Assembly (NCBI RefSeq): GCF_019702925.1 | Contig: NZ_AP024713.1 | Span: forward strand, 1 to 64,000 | From: Campylobacter sp. 19-13652 | Lineage (GTDB): Bacteria > Campylobacterota > Campylobacteria > Campylobacterales > Campylobacteraceae | Direction: 5' to 3' | Length of the DNA stretch: 64,000 nt | Shown here: piece by piece, positions 56,552 through 64,000 of the stretch | How the letters are laid out: each line of letters starts with the position of its first letter | How positions within the stretch are numbered: position 1 is the first letter of the stretch | Position numbers and translations under genes: made by a program | Notes under the pieces: generated by a model | Databases searched by the model: none | The model's input: only the letters and a program-made list of their open reading frames with translations | What the model was told of the DNA's origin: nothing

Positions 56552-58093
56552 ATGCAGGCTAATGCAAATGCTCTTTTAGAGATAGCAAGCCCCCAAAATA
56601 AGGGTAGGACAAAGGTAAGCAAGGCAAGCACTGGCGATAGTAGTGAGTTTTTATCATACATTAAAGAAGCCACGCCAAAAGAGGCGGCAAACAGGGCTAG
56701 CTCACAGCCAAAATCAAGCGAAAAACAAAGTCAAAATTCGTCCACAAAAAACGAAAATAATAGCCCAAATACCGCTAATACAAACAAATCTGCAAGTGAA
56801 AATAGATCCGATAAATCGCAAAGCTCCAATCAAACAAAGCAGAGCGAGCCTACCGAAAAAACGCAAGAAAATAGCACTAAATTTGAACCTTCGCAAAAGG
56901 CTAATGAAGCAAAGTTAGCAAGTGATAAAGCCATAACTCGCCTTGAGGAGAGTATCACAAAAGAAGGGGCTGCTACGATGCTTGATGATGCGAATTTAAT
57001 GCAGCTTTTAGCTGTGCTTGATGCGATAAATGCGCCAAAAGAGCTTCAGGGCGGACTTTTTCCAAAGCTTGGTGAAAAGCTAGCTGCGCTTTTATCTGTG
57101 CCTGAAAATGCCGCAGAATTAAGCGAAGCAAAGAGCGTGTCTGATGTGATAAAGCTGGCGCAAAAGTTTGATTTAGAGTTAAAAGATATAAAAATCACAA
57201 GCGAAATAGAGCAGGCTTTAAATGAAAAATTCCCAAATCTAGCGGCTAAGGATTTTTTTAAAACTTCTGAGCAAGCTGTGATAAGCTCAGGGGAGTTTTT
57301 GGCAAAAACAAAGGTCGATGAGAGCCTAAAACAGGGCAAAGATGATAAAAGTGCAAGCCTAGCTAGCCTGCTTAGTGAAGCCCTGCCAAAGGAGCAAAAA
57401 AGCGTAAATTTAAAGCCAGAAAGCCAGAAAATATTAAAAGATGAGCCTAAAAGTGAGCTTAGCACATCTAGTCAAAATAGCCAAAATGCCGAGAAAGCAC
57501 CTACGCTAAGGGATCTAATCTTTCCTGAAAAGTCCGCTGCTCAAGCTAGCAAAGCCACAGGAGCCACAGTACAAAGTGGCGCGCTAAACGATAGCTTTGA
57601 GCTTTTAGGCGCTAGCGATGAGCCAAAGGGTGATATAACCCCAAATACAATGGCTAAAAATATAGTCGCAGAGGCTAAAATGCAGCTACATAATCGTGTG
57701 GCAGTTAAAGAGACGCTAGGGAATTTTAGCTCAAGTCTAGCCGAGCAGGTGGCAAATTATAAAGCCCCTGTAACAAAAGTAAGTATGACCTTAAATCCAC
57801 TAAATTTAGGCGAAGTTGAAGTCGTGATGACTACAAGGGGGAATAACTTACATATAAATTTCACCTCAAATACTCAGGCGATGAATTTATTCATAGCAAA
57901 TCAAGCGGAGTTTAAAAACAGCCTTGTGAATATGGGTTTTACCGAGCTTTCAATGAATTTTAGCGACCAAAATCAAAGACAAAATCAGCAAGGCGGTCAA
58001 GCCCCAAAGGGCAGGAGCTTTTTTGGCGAGAGTGATGAGCTAGAGCAAGATGAGCAAATAAGCCTAGAACTAATCCTGCCAAAATATATATAA
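56552..58093 (+). CDS. fliK: Flagellar hook-length control protein FliK
   Basis: A 513-residue protein with a low-complexity Ser/Asn/Gln/Lys-rich N-terminal half (about 20-120) and the conserved C-terminal FliK domain (about 400-480) with VSMTLNPLNLGEVEVVMTTRGNNLHINFT. It measures the hook and switches the export apparatus from hook to filament substrates. Assignment rests on the C-terminal domain and the position ahead of flgD and flgE (the Cj0041-Cj0043 order). ATG behind AAGGATAAGG. Confidence 0.9.
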   Translation: MQANANALLEIASPQNKGRTKVSKASTGDSSEFLSYIKEATPKEAANRASSQPKSSEKQSQNSSTKNENNSPNTANTNKSASENRSDKSQSSNQTKQSEPTEKTQENSTKFEPSQKANEAKLASDKAITRLEESITKEGAATMLDDANLMQLLAVLDAINAPKELQGGLFPKLGEKLAALLSVPENAAELSEAKSVSDVIKLAQKFDLELKDIKITSEIEQALNEKFPNLAAKDFFKTSEQAVISSGEFLAKTKVDESLKQGKDDKSASLASLLSEALPKEQKSVNLKPESQKILKDEPKSELSTSSQNSQNAEKAPTLRDLIFPEKSAAQASKATGATVQSGALNDSFELLGASDEPKGDITPNTMAKNIVAEAKMQLHNRVAVKETLGNFSSSLAEQVANYKAPVTKVSMTLNPLNLGEVEVVMTTRGNNLHINFTSNTQAMNLFIANQAEFKNSLVNMGFTELSMNFSDQNQRQNQQGGQAPKGRSFFGESDELEQDEQISLELILPKYI

Positions 58094-58107
58094 TTTAAAG
58101 GAATAAA

Positions 58108-58836
58108 ATGGCAACTACAGATGCGATAAACTCAACAAGCGCACTAAATTACACGCAATTTACCGAAGAAAAGCAAAAGGCGACCAAAGAGGCCAAAAAG
58201 TTAGCTCAAGCAGCTGGTACGGGAGCAAATCCTAACGGACAGCTCGATAAGGACGCTTTTATGAAGCTACTTTTAACTGAGCTTCAGTATCAAGACCCAA
58301 CAGCCCCCATGGATACAGAAAAAATGCTAACGCAGACTAGCCAGCTTGCTGCGCTTGAGATGCAAGAAAATACAAACTCCACGATGAAAGAGCTAGCCAG
58401 CCAGCTAAAATCTAGCGCAAATATGTTTGCCGTCGCAGCCCTAGGCAAAATGGCAAGCCGTGGCACAAACGAGATAAAAATAGACACTGCTGGGGAGAAT
58501 TATCAAATTCCACTATTTTTCTATGAGCCAGTAAAGCAGGGCAAGGTCGAAATAAGCGACGGCTCAGGCAAAGTGCTACGCACAATAGAGCTAAAAGAGG
58601 GAATGGTTGGCGTTGAAAAGATAGACTTTAACGGACTTGACGATAAAAATAACGCAATCGAGCCAGGCAATTATAAGGTCAAAGCGACTTATCTAAGTCA
58701 GCTAAACTCGCAGCTTACCACAGAATACGGCAACTATCCAGTTGAGAGTGTTAAATTTGTAGATGGCAAAGCAAAGGTTAAAGTGGCTGGAGAATACGTA
58801 GATATAGATAGTATAGCAGAGTTTTTTCAAGGCTAA
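58108..58836 (+). CDS. flgD: Flagellar hook-capping protein FlgD
   Basis: A 242-residue scaffold protein for hook assembly. The FlgD N-terminal motif LDKDAFMKLLLTELQYQDPTAPMDTEKML is complete (residues about 42-70), and the C-terminal FLNAK-type Ig-like domain (about 120-215) includes NAIEPGNYKVKATY. It caps the growing hook. It starts at ATG behind AAAGGA, 14 bases after fliK. Confidence 0.95.
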   Translation: MATTDAINSTSALNYTQFTEEKQKATKEAKKLAQAAGTGANPNGQLDKDAFMKLLLTELQYQDPTAPMDTEKMLTQTSQLAALEMQENTNSTMKELASQLKSSANMFAVAALGKMASRGTNEIKIDTAGENYQIPLFFYEPVKQGKVEISDGSGKVLRTIELKEGMVGVEKIDFNGLDDKNNAIEPGNYKVKATYLSQLNSQLTTEYGNYPVESVKFVDGKAKVKVAGEYVDIDSIAEFFQG

Positions 58837-58846
58837 AGGATAAAAA

Positions 58847-60442
58847 ATGGTAAGATCTTTTTATAACGGTGTAAGCGGAATAAAGACGCAAAGCTTTGGC
58901 ATGGACGTATGGGCGAATAATATCTCAAACATAAACAACGTCGGCTTTAAATCCTCAACGCCTGAGTATAAAAGCATATTTTACCAGTCTTTAGCCCTTG
59001 GGTCGATGAGTCCAGTGCCAGAGGAGGTGGGGCTAGGTGCGACAAAGCAGACAACAGCGCTAGATATGAGCATGGGTTCATTTCAAAATACCGATAATAA
59101 TCTTGATTTTGCGATTGAGGGCAAGGGATTTTTTGGCGTCAGAGATGGTGACGCTGGGGTGTTTTATACTAGGGCTGGGGCATTTAGCAAAGATGTAAAT
59201 GATATGCTAGTAGACACTCATGGCAGGTATGTCCAAGGCGTGATGAATACTCTAACTCAGGCGTCTTTAAGCGAGGAGGCAAAGGCTAGACTAGGGCAGG
59301 GTGTGAGCGAGGCTTATAGCGTAGCTGAGACTGATGAGCCGCTTAGCCTAGAAGGGACTATAAGCGATATTAAATTGCCTCAGTATCTTTATCAAAATGC
59401 AAAGCCAACCACACAGGTAAAAGTCATCGGAAACCTTGACGCAAGCCGCCAAATCGAGCCAGTAAGCTCAGTGATAGACCCAGCGGCCTACACTTATGAG
59501 CTAAGCGATGATAAAAGCACAATAAGCATAAAGGGCACAGTCGTGCCGTCCCCTACCACGCCAAATCCAAAAAAGGGCGATAACGTCTCAGTCGTGCTAA
59601 AAGACGGCTCAGGCAAAGAGAGCCAGACCACAGCTGTACTGGGTGCAGACGGCAGCTTTGAGATAAATGGCTATGCGCTTGATTGGCTTGATCCTGAAAG
59701 CTTAAGCGTAGAGGCGTCGCTATTTGGCGAACAGGAGATCGCAAACGTGCAAAAAGTAAGCGCTACGGTAGTGGGCACAGACGGCAGTATTAACACTCTT
59801 ACTATGAAATTTACCAAAGCCCTTCCGCAGGAAAAGGACAGCACCACATGGCATTTAAACGCTACCATAACGGACAAAAACGGCGTAGAGCTAGCCAGCA
59901 ATGAATCAGATGTAGTCTTTGATGGACATGGCATCATAGCAGAGGGTGGAAGCTTTAGCGTGGGCGGAGTGAGTGTAAATTTAAATAGCACGAGCAATGA
60001 TGGCAGCTATAATGGTATAACAAGCGCTGCAAATGGTGAAAAGACCCTAAGCTCAAAAGCAGACGGCTTTAGAGACGGCACGCTAGAACGCTACTACGCA
60101 AACGACACAGGTACAATATATGCGATGTTTGATAATGGCACGATGATACCTATGGCTAGGCTTGCGCTTTATCACTTTCAAAACGAGCAAGGGCTTATGA
60201 AAATGGGCGCAAATATCTACACGCAAACGCCAAATTCAGGGCAGGCTGAGTTTTGGCGCGATAGTAGCGGAGAGATAATTTATGGCGCGACAATTGCTTC
60301 AAACAAGCTTGAGATGAGTAATGTAAGCCTAGCCACCGCACTAACAGAGGTAATAGCCACCCAAAAAGCCTACACCGCAAGCTCAAAAAGCATTACAACA
60401 AGCGATGAGATACTCCAAACCACCATACAGATGAAAAGATAA
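58847..60442 (+). CDS. flgE: Flagellar hook protein FlgE
   Basis: A 531-residue hook subunit. The N-terminal axial signature is SFYNGVSGIKTQSFGMDVWANNISNINNVGFKSS and the C-terminal one KLEMSNVSLATALTEVIATQKAYTASSKSITTSDE. Between are the hook-specific surface domains, variable between species. It is much shorter than the 800-plus residue hook protein of C. jejuni. Last gene of the fliK-flgD-flgE operon, followed by a terminator. Confidence 0.95.
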   Translation: MVRSFYNGVSGIKTQSFGMDVWANNISNINNVGFKSSTPEYKSIFYQSLALGSMSPVPEEVGLGATKQTTALDMSMGSFQNTDNNLDFAIEGKGFFGVRDGDAGVFYTRAGAFSKDVNDMLVDTHGRYVQGVMNTLTQASLSEEAKARLGQGVSEAYSVAETDEPLSLEGTISDIKLPQYLYQNAKPTTQVKVIGNLDASRQIEPVSSVIDPAAYTYELSDDKSTISIKGTVVPSPTTPNPKKGDNVSVVLKDGSGKESQTTAVLGADGSFEINGYALDWLDPESLSVEASLFGEQEIANVQKVSATVVGTDGSINTLTMKFTKALPQEKDSTTWHLNATITDKNGVELASNESDVVFDGHGIIAEGGSFSVGGVSVNLNSTSNDGSYNGITSAANGEKTLSSKADGFRDGTLERYYANDTGTIYAMFDNGTMIPMARLALYHFQNEQGLMKMGANIYTQTPNSGQAEFWRDSSGEIIYGATIASNKLEMSNVSLATALTEVIATQKAYTASSKSITTSDEILQTTIQMKR

Positions 60443-60454
60443 TCTCGTGAAAAT

Positions 60455-60473
60455 GGGGTGGCTAGCCCCTTTT
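60455..60473 (+). terminator. Terminator after flgE
   Basis: GGGG, TGGCTAG, CCCC then TTTT, starting 13 bases after the flgE stop. It overlaps the end of the modB relic on the other strand. Confidence 0.7.
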
Positions 60474-60689
60474 GGCTATAATTGCGCCTAGGCTAAAAAG
60501 TAGCAAGCTTATGCCAGTTAGCAGAGTGCAAAGCACCCATGCTTTGTCGTTTTCGCCGTCTAATACGGCGTTATAAACGGCTAGGCTTAGGGTGTCTGTT
60601 CGCCCCAGTATGTCTCCGCCTAGCATTAATGAGACGCCAACCTCCCCTAAGCTTCTAGTTAAAGCTATAAACATAGCCGCGATAAAGAC
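60462..60689 (-). pseudogene. C-terminal fragment of molybdate ABC permease ModB
   Basis: The minus strand reads FIALTRSLGEVGVSLMLGG then DILGRTDTLSLAVYNAV, followed by one membrane segment (VLCTLLTGISLLLFSLGAII). This matches the EAA loop and the last helix of ModB (RxLGEFGxxxMxxGNIxGxTxTLSLAIY). The first two thirds of the permease are missing and the fragment has no start with a ribosome-binding site. Relic of a lost modABC locus. Confidence 0.75.
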
Positions 60690-60884
60690 CTCGTGTGTAG
60701 CTCGCGTGCATTTTGTGCTGGGGTTATTGATTTGTGTGTTAGCTTTAGCCTTGAATGATATTTTAAAGTATTATTAAATTTAAAAAATAAATTATATTTA
60801 TAAGCACACTAACGGCTTATAAATGGCTATAAAAGTAATATTATGTTTTTGTTATTTTTTTATATACTTTTAAAACTTAGGTGG

Positions 60885-60890
60885 TATAAT
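60885..60890 (+). promoter_or_regulatory. -10 box of the CZB chemoreceptor gene
   Basis: TATAAT preceded by GTGG, 36 bases before the ATG, with AGGAG close to the start. A sigma-70 type promoter; no RpoN or FliA pattern is visible. Confidence 0.5.
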
Positions 60891-60925
60891 GCCTAAATTC
60901 ACACTAAAATATACAGGAGATAGCT

Positions 60926-62026
60926 ATGTTTGGCTCAAATTTAAAAAATGAAATCGCTGCTTTAAAAGCCGAAAACAGCGAGCTTTTGGAGCAGATTAGC
61001 CAGCTTAGGGCAGAAAATGAGCAATTAAGGTATGTGCTTGATGATAAAAAATTCGATAATTCGCACATAGACACATCAGAGCTTGGAGTGGTAATGTTAA
61101 AAAATACTACTTTAAGCATACGTAGTGTGCAAGAAAAGATAGAGCATAATTTAGAGGGCGCAAAGGCCATTCATGAACTAAGCGAGCAAAACATAGCAGA
61201 AGTCGGCAGTCTAAGCGGCACCACAGCAGAGGTGAGTAATAGTCTATCTCAAATCCAGCAAAGCGCATCTCGCTCTGCTGATGTGGCGCAGCACCTTTAT
61301 AAGAGCGTTGATGAGATTACAAACATAATAAATTTAATAAAAGACATCTCAGACCAAACAAATCTCCTAGCCCTAAATGCAGCCATCGAAGCCGCTAGAG
61401 CAGGCGAGCATGGCAGAGGATTTGCCGTGGTTGCCGATGAGGTACGAAAGCTAGCAGAGCGCACTCAAAAAGCAACTAGCGAGGTGGAGGTAAACATAAA
61501 TGTCCTACGCCAAAACGCAAATGATATGCTAGAAGGAAGTGAGACTGTAAATAACCTCTCAAATGAGTCAAGCGAGCATATTTTGGAGTTTGTGAATAAA
61601 TTTAAATCAATCCAAAATAGAAGCACAAATATAGGCGCGCAGTCTGATGCGATGAAATTTGAAGTCTTTTGCACGCTTGCTATGATAGATCATATAGTCT
61701 TTAAGCAAACTGGCTACTCAAAGCTATTAAATCAGGATTTCACTCCACTAAGCGATCACTTTAATTGTCGCTTAGGCAAATGGCTAGCAAGCACTGGCAA
61801 GGAGGCTTTTGGTGCTACTCATACCTTTAAGCAAATTGACGCTCCACATTCAGCCGTACACACTATCATAAACGGCGTACTAACTGGCGCTAGTGAAAGT
61901 TTTAGCCAAGAGTATGTAAATGGTGCTATCAAAAAATTTGAAGTGGCTGAGGGTGAGAGTATGAAGCTATTTAGCCTATTTGATAAAATGCTATCTGAAA
62001 GAATTGAAGCAATAAAGAAAAAATAA
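60926..62026 (+). CDS. Cytoplasmic chemoreceptor with CZB zinc-binding domain
   Basis: A 366-residue methyl-accepting protein without membrane helices. An N-terminal coiled coil (about 5-45) precedes the signalling hairpin ([39 protein letters not shown], about 145-185). The C-terminal chemoreceptor zinc-binding domain (about 250-350) has the His/Cys pattern: [20 protein letters not shown] and PHSAVH. CZB receptors in Campylobacter and Helicobacter sense hypochlorous acid or energy state through zinc-bound Cys; whether this one does is inference. Own promoter upstream. Confidence 0.9.
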   Translation: MFGSNLKNEIAALKAENSELLEQISQLRAENEQLRYVLDDKKFDNSHIDTSELGVVMLKNTTLSIRSVQEKIEHNLEGAKAIHELSEQNIAEVGSLSGTTAEVSNSLSQIQQSASRSADVAQHLYKSVDEITNIINLIKDISDQTNLLALNAAIEAARAGEHGRGFAVVADEVRKLAERTQKATSEVEVNINVLRQNANDMLEGSETVNNLSNESSEHILEFVNKFKSIQNRSTNIGAQSDAMKFEVFCTLAMIDHIVFKQTGYSKLLNQDFTPLSDHFNCRLGKWLASTGKEAFGATHTFKQIDAPHSAVHTIINGVLTGASESFSQEYVNGAIKKFEVAEGESMKLFSLFDKMLSERIEAIKKK

Positions 62027-62027
62027 T

Positions 62028-62045
62028 CCCCCCCCCTTTTTTTTT
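62028..62045 (+). repeat. C9-T9 homopolymer pair directly after the receptor stop
   Basis: Nine C then nine T begin one base after the TAA. The tract is outside the coding sequence, so length change would not alter the protein; it may act in termination or simply be unstable. The next 270 bases hold no gene. Confidence 0.6.
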
Positions 62046-62316
62046 ACCTCCTCCCCCTGTTTCTTGCATTTTTATGGGAGGGGCTGTTTGCTCTTAGTTG
62101 GCATTTTACCTAGTAGCCAGCTATGTTATAACAGGCGAGCAGGCAAGGATAGCCATAGCCTCGCAAAAGCCGTCCTGTGCTTTTAGGCTCTAGCTATTTT
62201 ATCTAGCCACCTATGTGATTAATATAGCTAGGGCTTAAATTTAAAGGCGGATAAATTCTAAGCTTTGGCTAGCAAGGCCTGCCGCCAAAGCCTTTTTAAA
62301 TTTCAAAAGATTAAGC

Positions 62317-63507
62317 CTAATGGTGGCTTGCGTCTTTATTGCCTGCTATGCTTAAAATTGCAATCGAAATAATAGGCGCCAAAGCCACCGTGTATATCCC
62401 AGCTGCTAAATTGCCTAAAGCCGCCACTATCGCCACGCCAGTCATTGCAAAAAGCGGAGAGATTAGGGCGATTAGCTTAAGATTGCTGTAGGCTTTTGCG
62501 CTGATTGCCATGATTGTGCTAAAGAATAAAGAGGCGCAAACGCTAACGCTTAGAGCGCAAATAGCATAAAGTGCGCTCGTGTGCGAGTCTGGCTTTAGCG
62601 CATCAGCTACAATCTCAAGTGCCGCCCCAACGCTAGCCATGGCAGCAAAGATAAAATAATGCTCATAAGCGACAAAAAATATCTGTCCCAGACTTCGCTT
62701 TTTGTGATACAAATGTCCCTTGCTAGCGCCACTAAAGTAAAACCACCATAGCATAAATACTATCAAAAGTGCACCAAAACCAACCACCCCAGCGCCAATT
62801 ATGTCGCTTTTAGCAAGTGCCGAGATAGAGTTAAGCGAGCCAAGCACCCCTTCGCCAAGGACGATAATCACCAAAAGCCCGTAACGCTCAGTGATATGGT
62901 GTGCATGCCACGGCGTTGCGCCAAAGCACTTTTCAGCGATTGCTGGTACGCTAAGCTCTCCAAGGCAGAGTAAAATAACCACAGCAAAATACTCCTGAGG
63001 AAGTAGTAAAAATACTCCCCAAAAAGCTTGCATAATAATTATACCAACCGCATACGCTATGGCTGTTTTTCTATGCGCTGGGGCTTGTGTGGCGGCTCGT
63101 AGCCACTGATATGCCAGTGCTAGGCGCATAATCACAAAGCCTATAAATCCCATGGATAAATCAGGCTCACTCTTAAAAAACGCCTCAACTCCAGCTGCAA
63201 AGACAATCGAGCCAAACATCTGCACCATGGCTGCTAGCCTAAAGCTCACATCATCTGTATCAAAGGCCGAGGCAAACCAGGTAAAGTTCATCCACGCCCA
63301 AAAAATGCAAAAAAACGCCAGTGCATAGCTAAGCAATCCAGAGCCTATATGGTGGTGTGCTAGGGCGTGATGAAGCCCACTCGCAGCCGAAGCTATGGCA
63401 ACTACGTAAACTAAATCAAAAAGCAGCTCAAGCGGCGTAGCAACCCTGCCTATTTCTGCGATATCCCTACCGCTCATTTGCCGCTGGTATAGTAATTTTT
63501 TCAGCAT
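62317..63507 (-). CDS. ltrA: Low-temperature-requirement A family membrane protein
   Basis: A 396-residue protein with about ten membrane segments of the LtrA family. ATPLELLFDLVYVVAIASAA and the HHITERYGLLVIIVLGEGVLGSL block are characteristic. LtrA was named from a Listeria cold-sensitive mutant; its molecular role is unknown. ATG 63507 has AGGAG seven bases upstream; an earlier in-frame ATG (63603) has none and would add 32 unrelated residues. Confidence 0.9.
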   Translation of the reverse strand: MLKKLLYQRQMSGRDIAEIGRVATPLELLFDLVYVVAIASAASGLHHALAHHHIGSGLLSYALAFFCIFWAWMNFTWFASAFDTDDVSFRLAAMVQMFGSIVFAAGVEAFFKSEPDLSMGFIGFVIMRLALAYQWLRAATQAPAHRKTAIAYAVGIIIMQAFWGVFLLLPQEYFAVVILLCLGELSVPAIAEKCFGATPWHAHHITERYGLLVIIVLGEGVLGSLNSISALAKSDIIGAGVVGFGALLIVFMLWWFYFSGASKGHLYHKKRSLGQIFFVAYEHYFIFAAMASVGAALEIVADALKPDSHTSALYAICALSVSVCASLFFSTIMAISAKAYSNLKLIALISPLFAMTGVAIVAALGNLAAGIYTVALAPIISIAILSIAGNKDASHH

Positions 63508-63754
63508 TATCACTCCTGTTTGTTTTAAATTTATTAAGGTTTTTATTTTATCAGGACAGATTAAATTTAATTTCTCGTTTAGAAATGTTACTTTTTGGAG
63601 CAAAAAGCTGTGATTTTATTTAACAATTTATAAATAAAGCTATTTATAAATTTAAAATTTAGCCCTATTTTTAGTGGTTTTGACGCACTTGTTTGCTGTT
63701 TATAAATTTGAAACTATTTGGCAATATAATTTCACAAAAAATAAAGGAGAAAAA

Positions 63755-64000
63755 ATGAGAAAAGTAAGAGAAGTATTTAAAGCACGCACTCCGCACTGGG
63801 TTGGAGATGGATTTTATGTAAACTCGGTCTTTCATCACTTAAGTGATAGGTTTAAGACTGATCCATTTTTAATGCTTGATTATGCAGCGCCACAGTACTA
63901 TAAGCCACGTGAAGAGGCTTTGCGAGGGGTTGGCGAGCATCCGCACAAGGGTTTTGAGACTGTTACGATAGCTTATCATGGTGAGGTTGCTCACAGGGAT
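63755..64000 (+). CDS. Pirin family protein (5' part, cut by the window end)
   Basis: 82 codons of a bicupin pirin: KARTPHWVGDGFYVNSVFHH, FLMLDYAAPQYY and the metal-binding GEHPHKGFETVTIAY, of which two His are ligands. Pirins are iron-binding; some are quercetin dioxygenases. ATG behind AAAGGAGA, with TATAAT at 63725-63730. The rest lies beyond the window. Confidence 0.9.
   Translation, partial: MRKVREVFKARTPHWVGDGFYVNSVFHHLSDRFKTDPFLMLDYAAPQYYKPREEALRGVGEHPHKGFETVTIAYHGEVAHRD

Overview
The window reads as the start of a chromosome from a Campylobacter species (Campylobacterota). It opens with dnaA-dnaN-gyrB, is AT-rich with Lys/Ile-rich proteins, contains a fliK-flgD-flgE block behind a sigma-54 promoter, and carries DUF2393, LtrA, CZB-chemoreceptor and FccABC-like genes typical of this phylum. 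The Tad pilus locus and the DUF1561 toxin relic argue against C. jejuni itself; I do not name a species. No tRNA or rRNA gene was recognised; one stable RNA (SRP RNA) was found by its apical motif and fold.

Layout. 1-7 kb: probable bipartite oriC around dnaA (TTCAC boxes on both sides and an 11-bp inverted repeat), dnaN, gyrB, a structured leader or repeat, queF, and a tandem HD-domain protein. 7-21 kb (minus strand): one continuous Tad pilus operon, flp-tadV-rcpC-rcpA-tadZ-tadA-tadB-tadC-tadD-two TadE/F-like genes-tadG, ending with a large autotransporter whose start codon lies one base after the tadG stop. 21-22.3 kb: AT-rich gap with the SRP RNA gene. 22.3-30 kb: nhaA, proBAC, an E1-like/TusA/YeiH sulfur cluster, a small tautomerase and Bcp peroxiredoxin. 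30-37 kb: a decayed phosphoethanolamine transferase, a Cache chemoreceptor, a broken DUF1561 'virulence-modifying' R-type lectin toxin gene and a channel fragment. 36.7-41 kb: ilvE, an HflK-like SPFH protein, hisIE and two DUF2393 proteins. 41-47.3 kb: a TSUP transporter, an unusual membrane-anchored Cache/AraC regulator and an FccABC-like periplasmic flavoprotein reductase with its multihaem electron chain. 47.3-54.6 kb: low gene density, with relics of phospholipase A and a superfamily 1 helicase, an orphan HlyC-like acyltransferase, an EamA transporter, a cyclase-family hydrolase and a degenerate tandem repeat. 54.6-64 kb: typA, the flagellar hook block, a modB fragment, a CZB chemoreceptor, ltrA and the start of a pirin gene.

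How it fits together. Replication initiation, adhesion (Tad pilus plus a coupled autotransporter), motility and taxis (hook genes, two receptors) and anaerobic periplasmic respiration (membrane multihaem protein to tetrahaem cytochrome to flavoprotein, with a likely local regulator) are the coherent modules. The most interesting items are the Cache/AraC-FccABC module, the autotransporter embedded in the Tad operon, the orphan toxin acyltransferase, the broken DUF1561 toxin and the structured element before queF. Functional assignments rest on motif recognition by eye; no database search was run.
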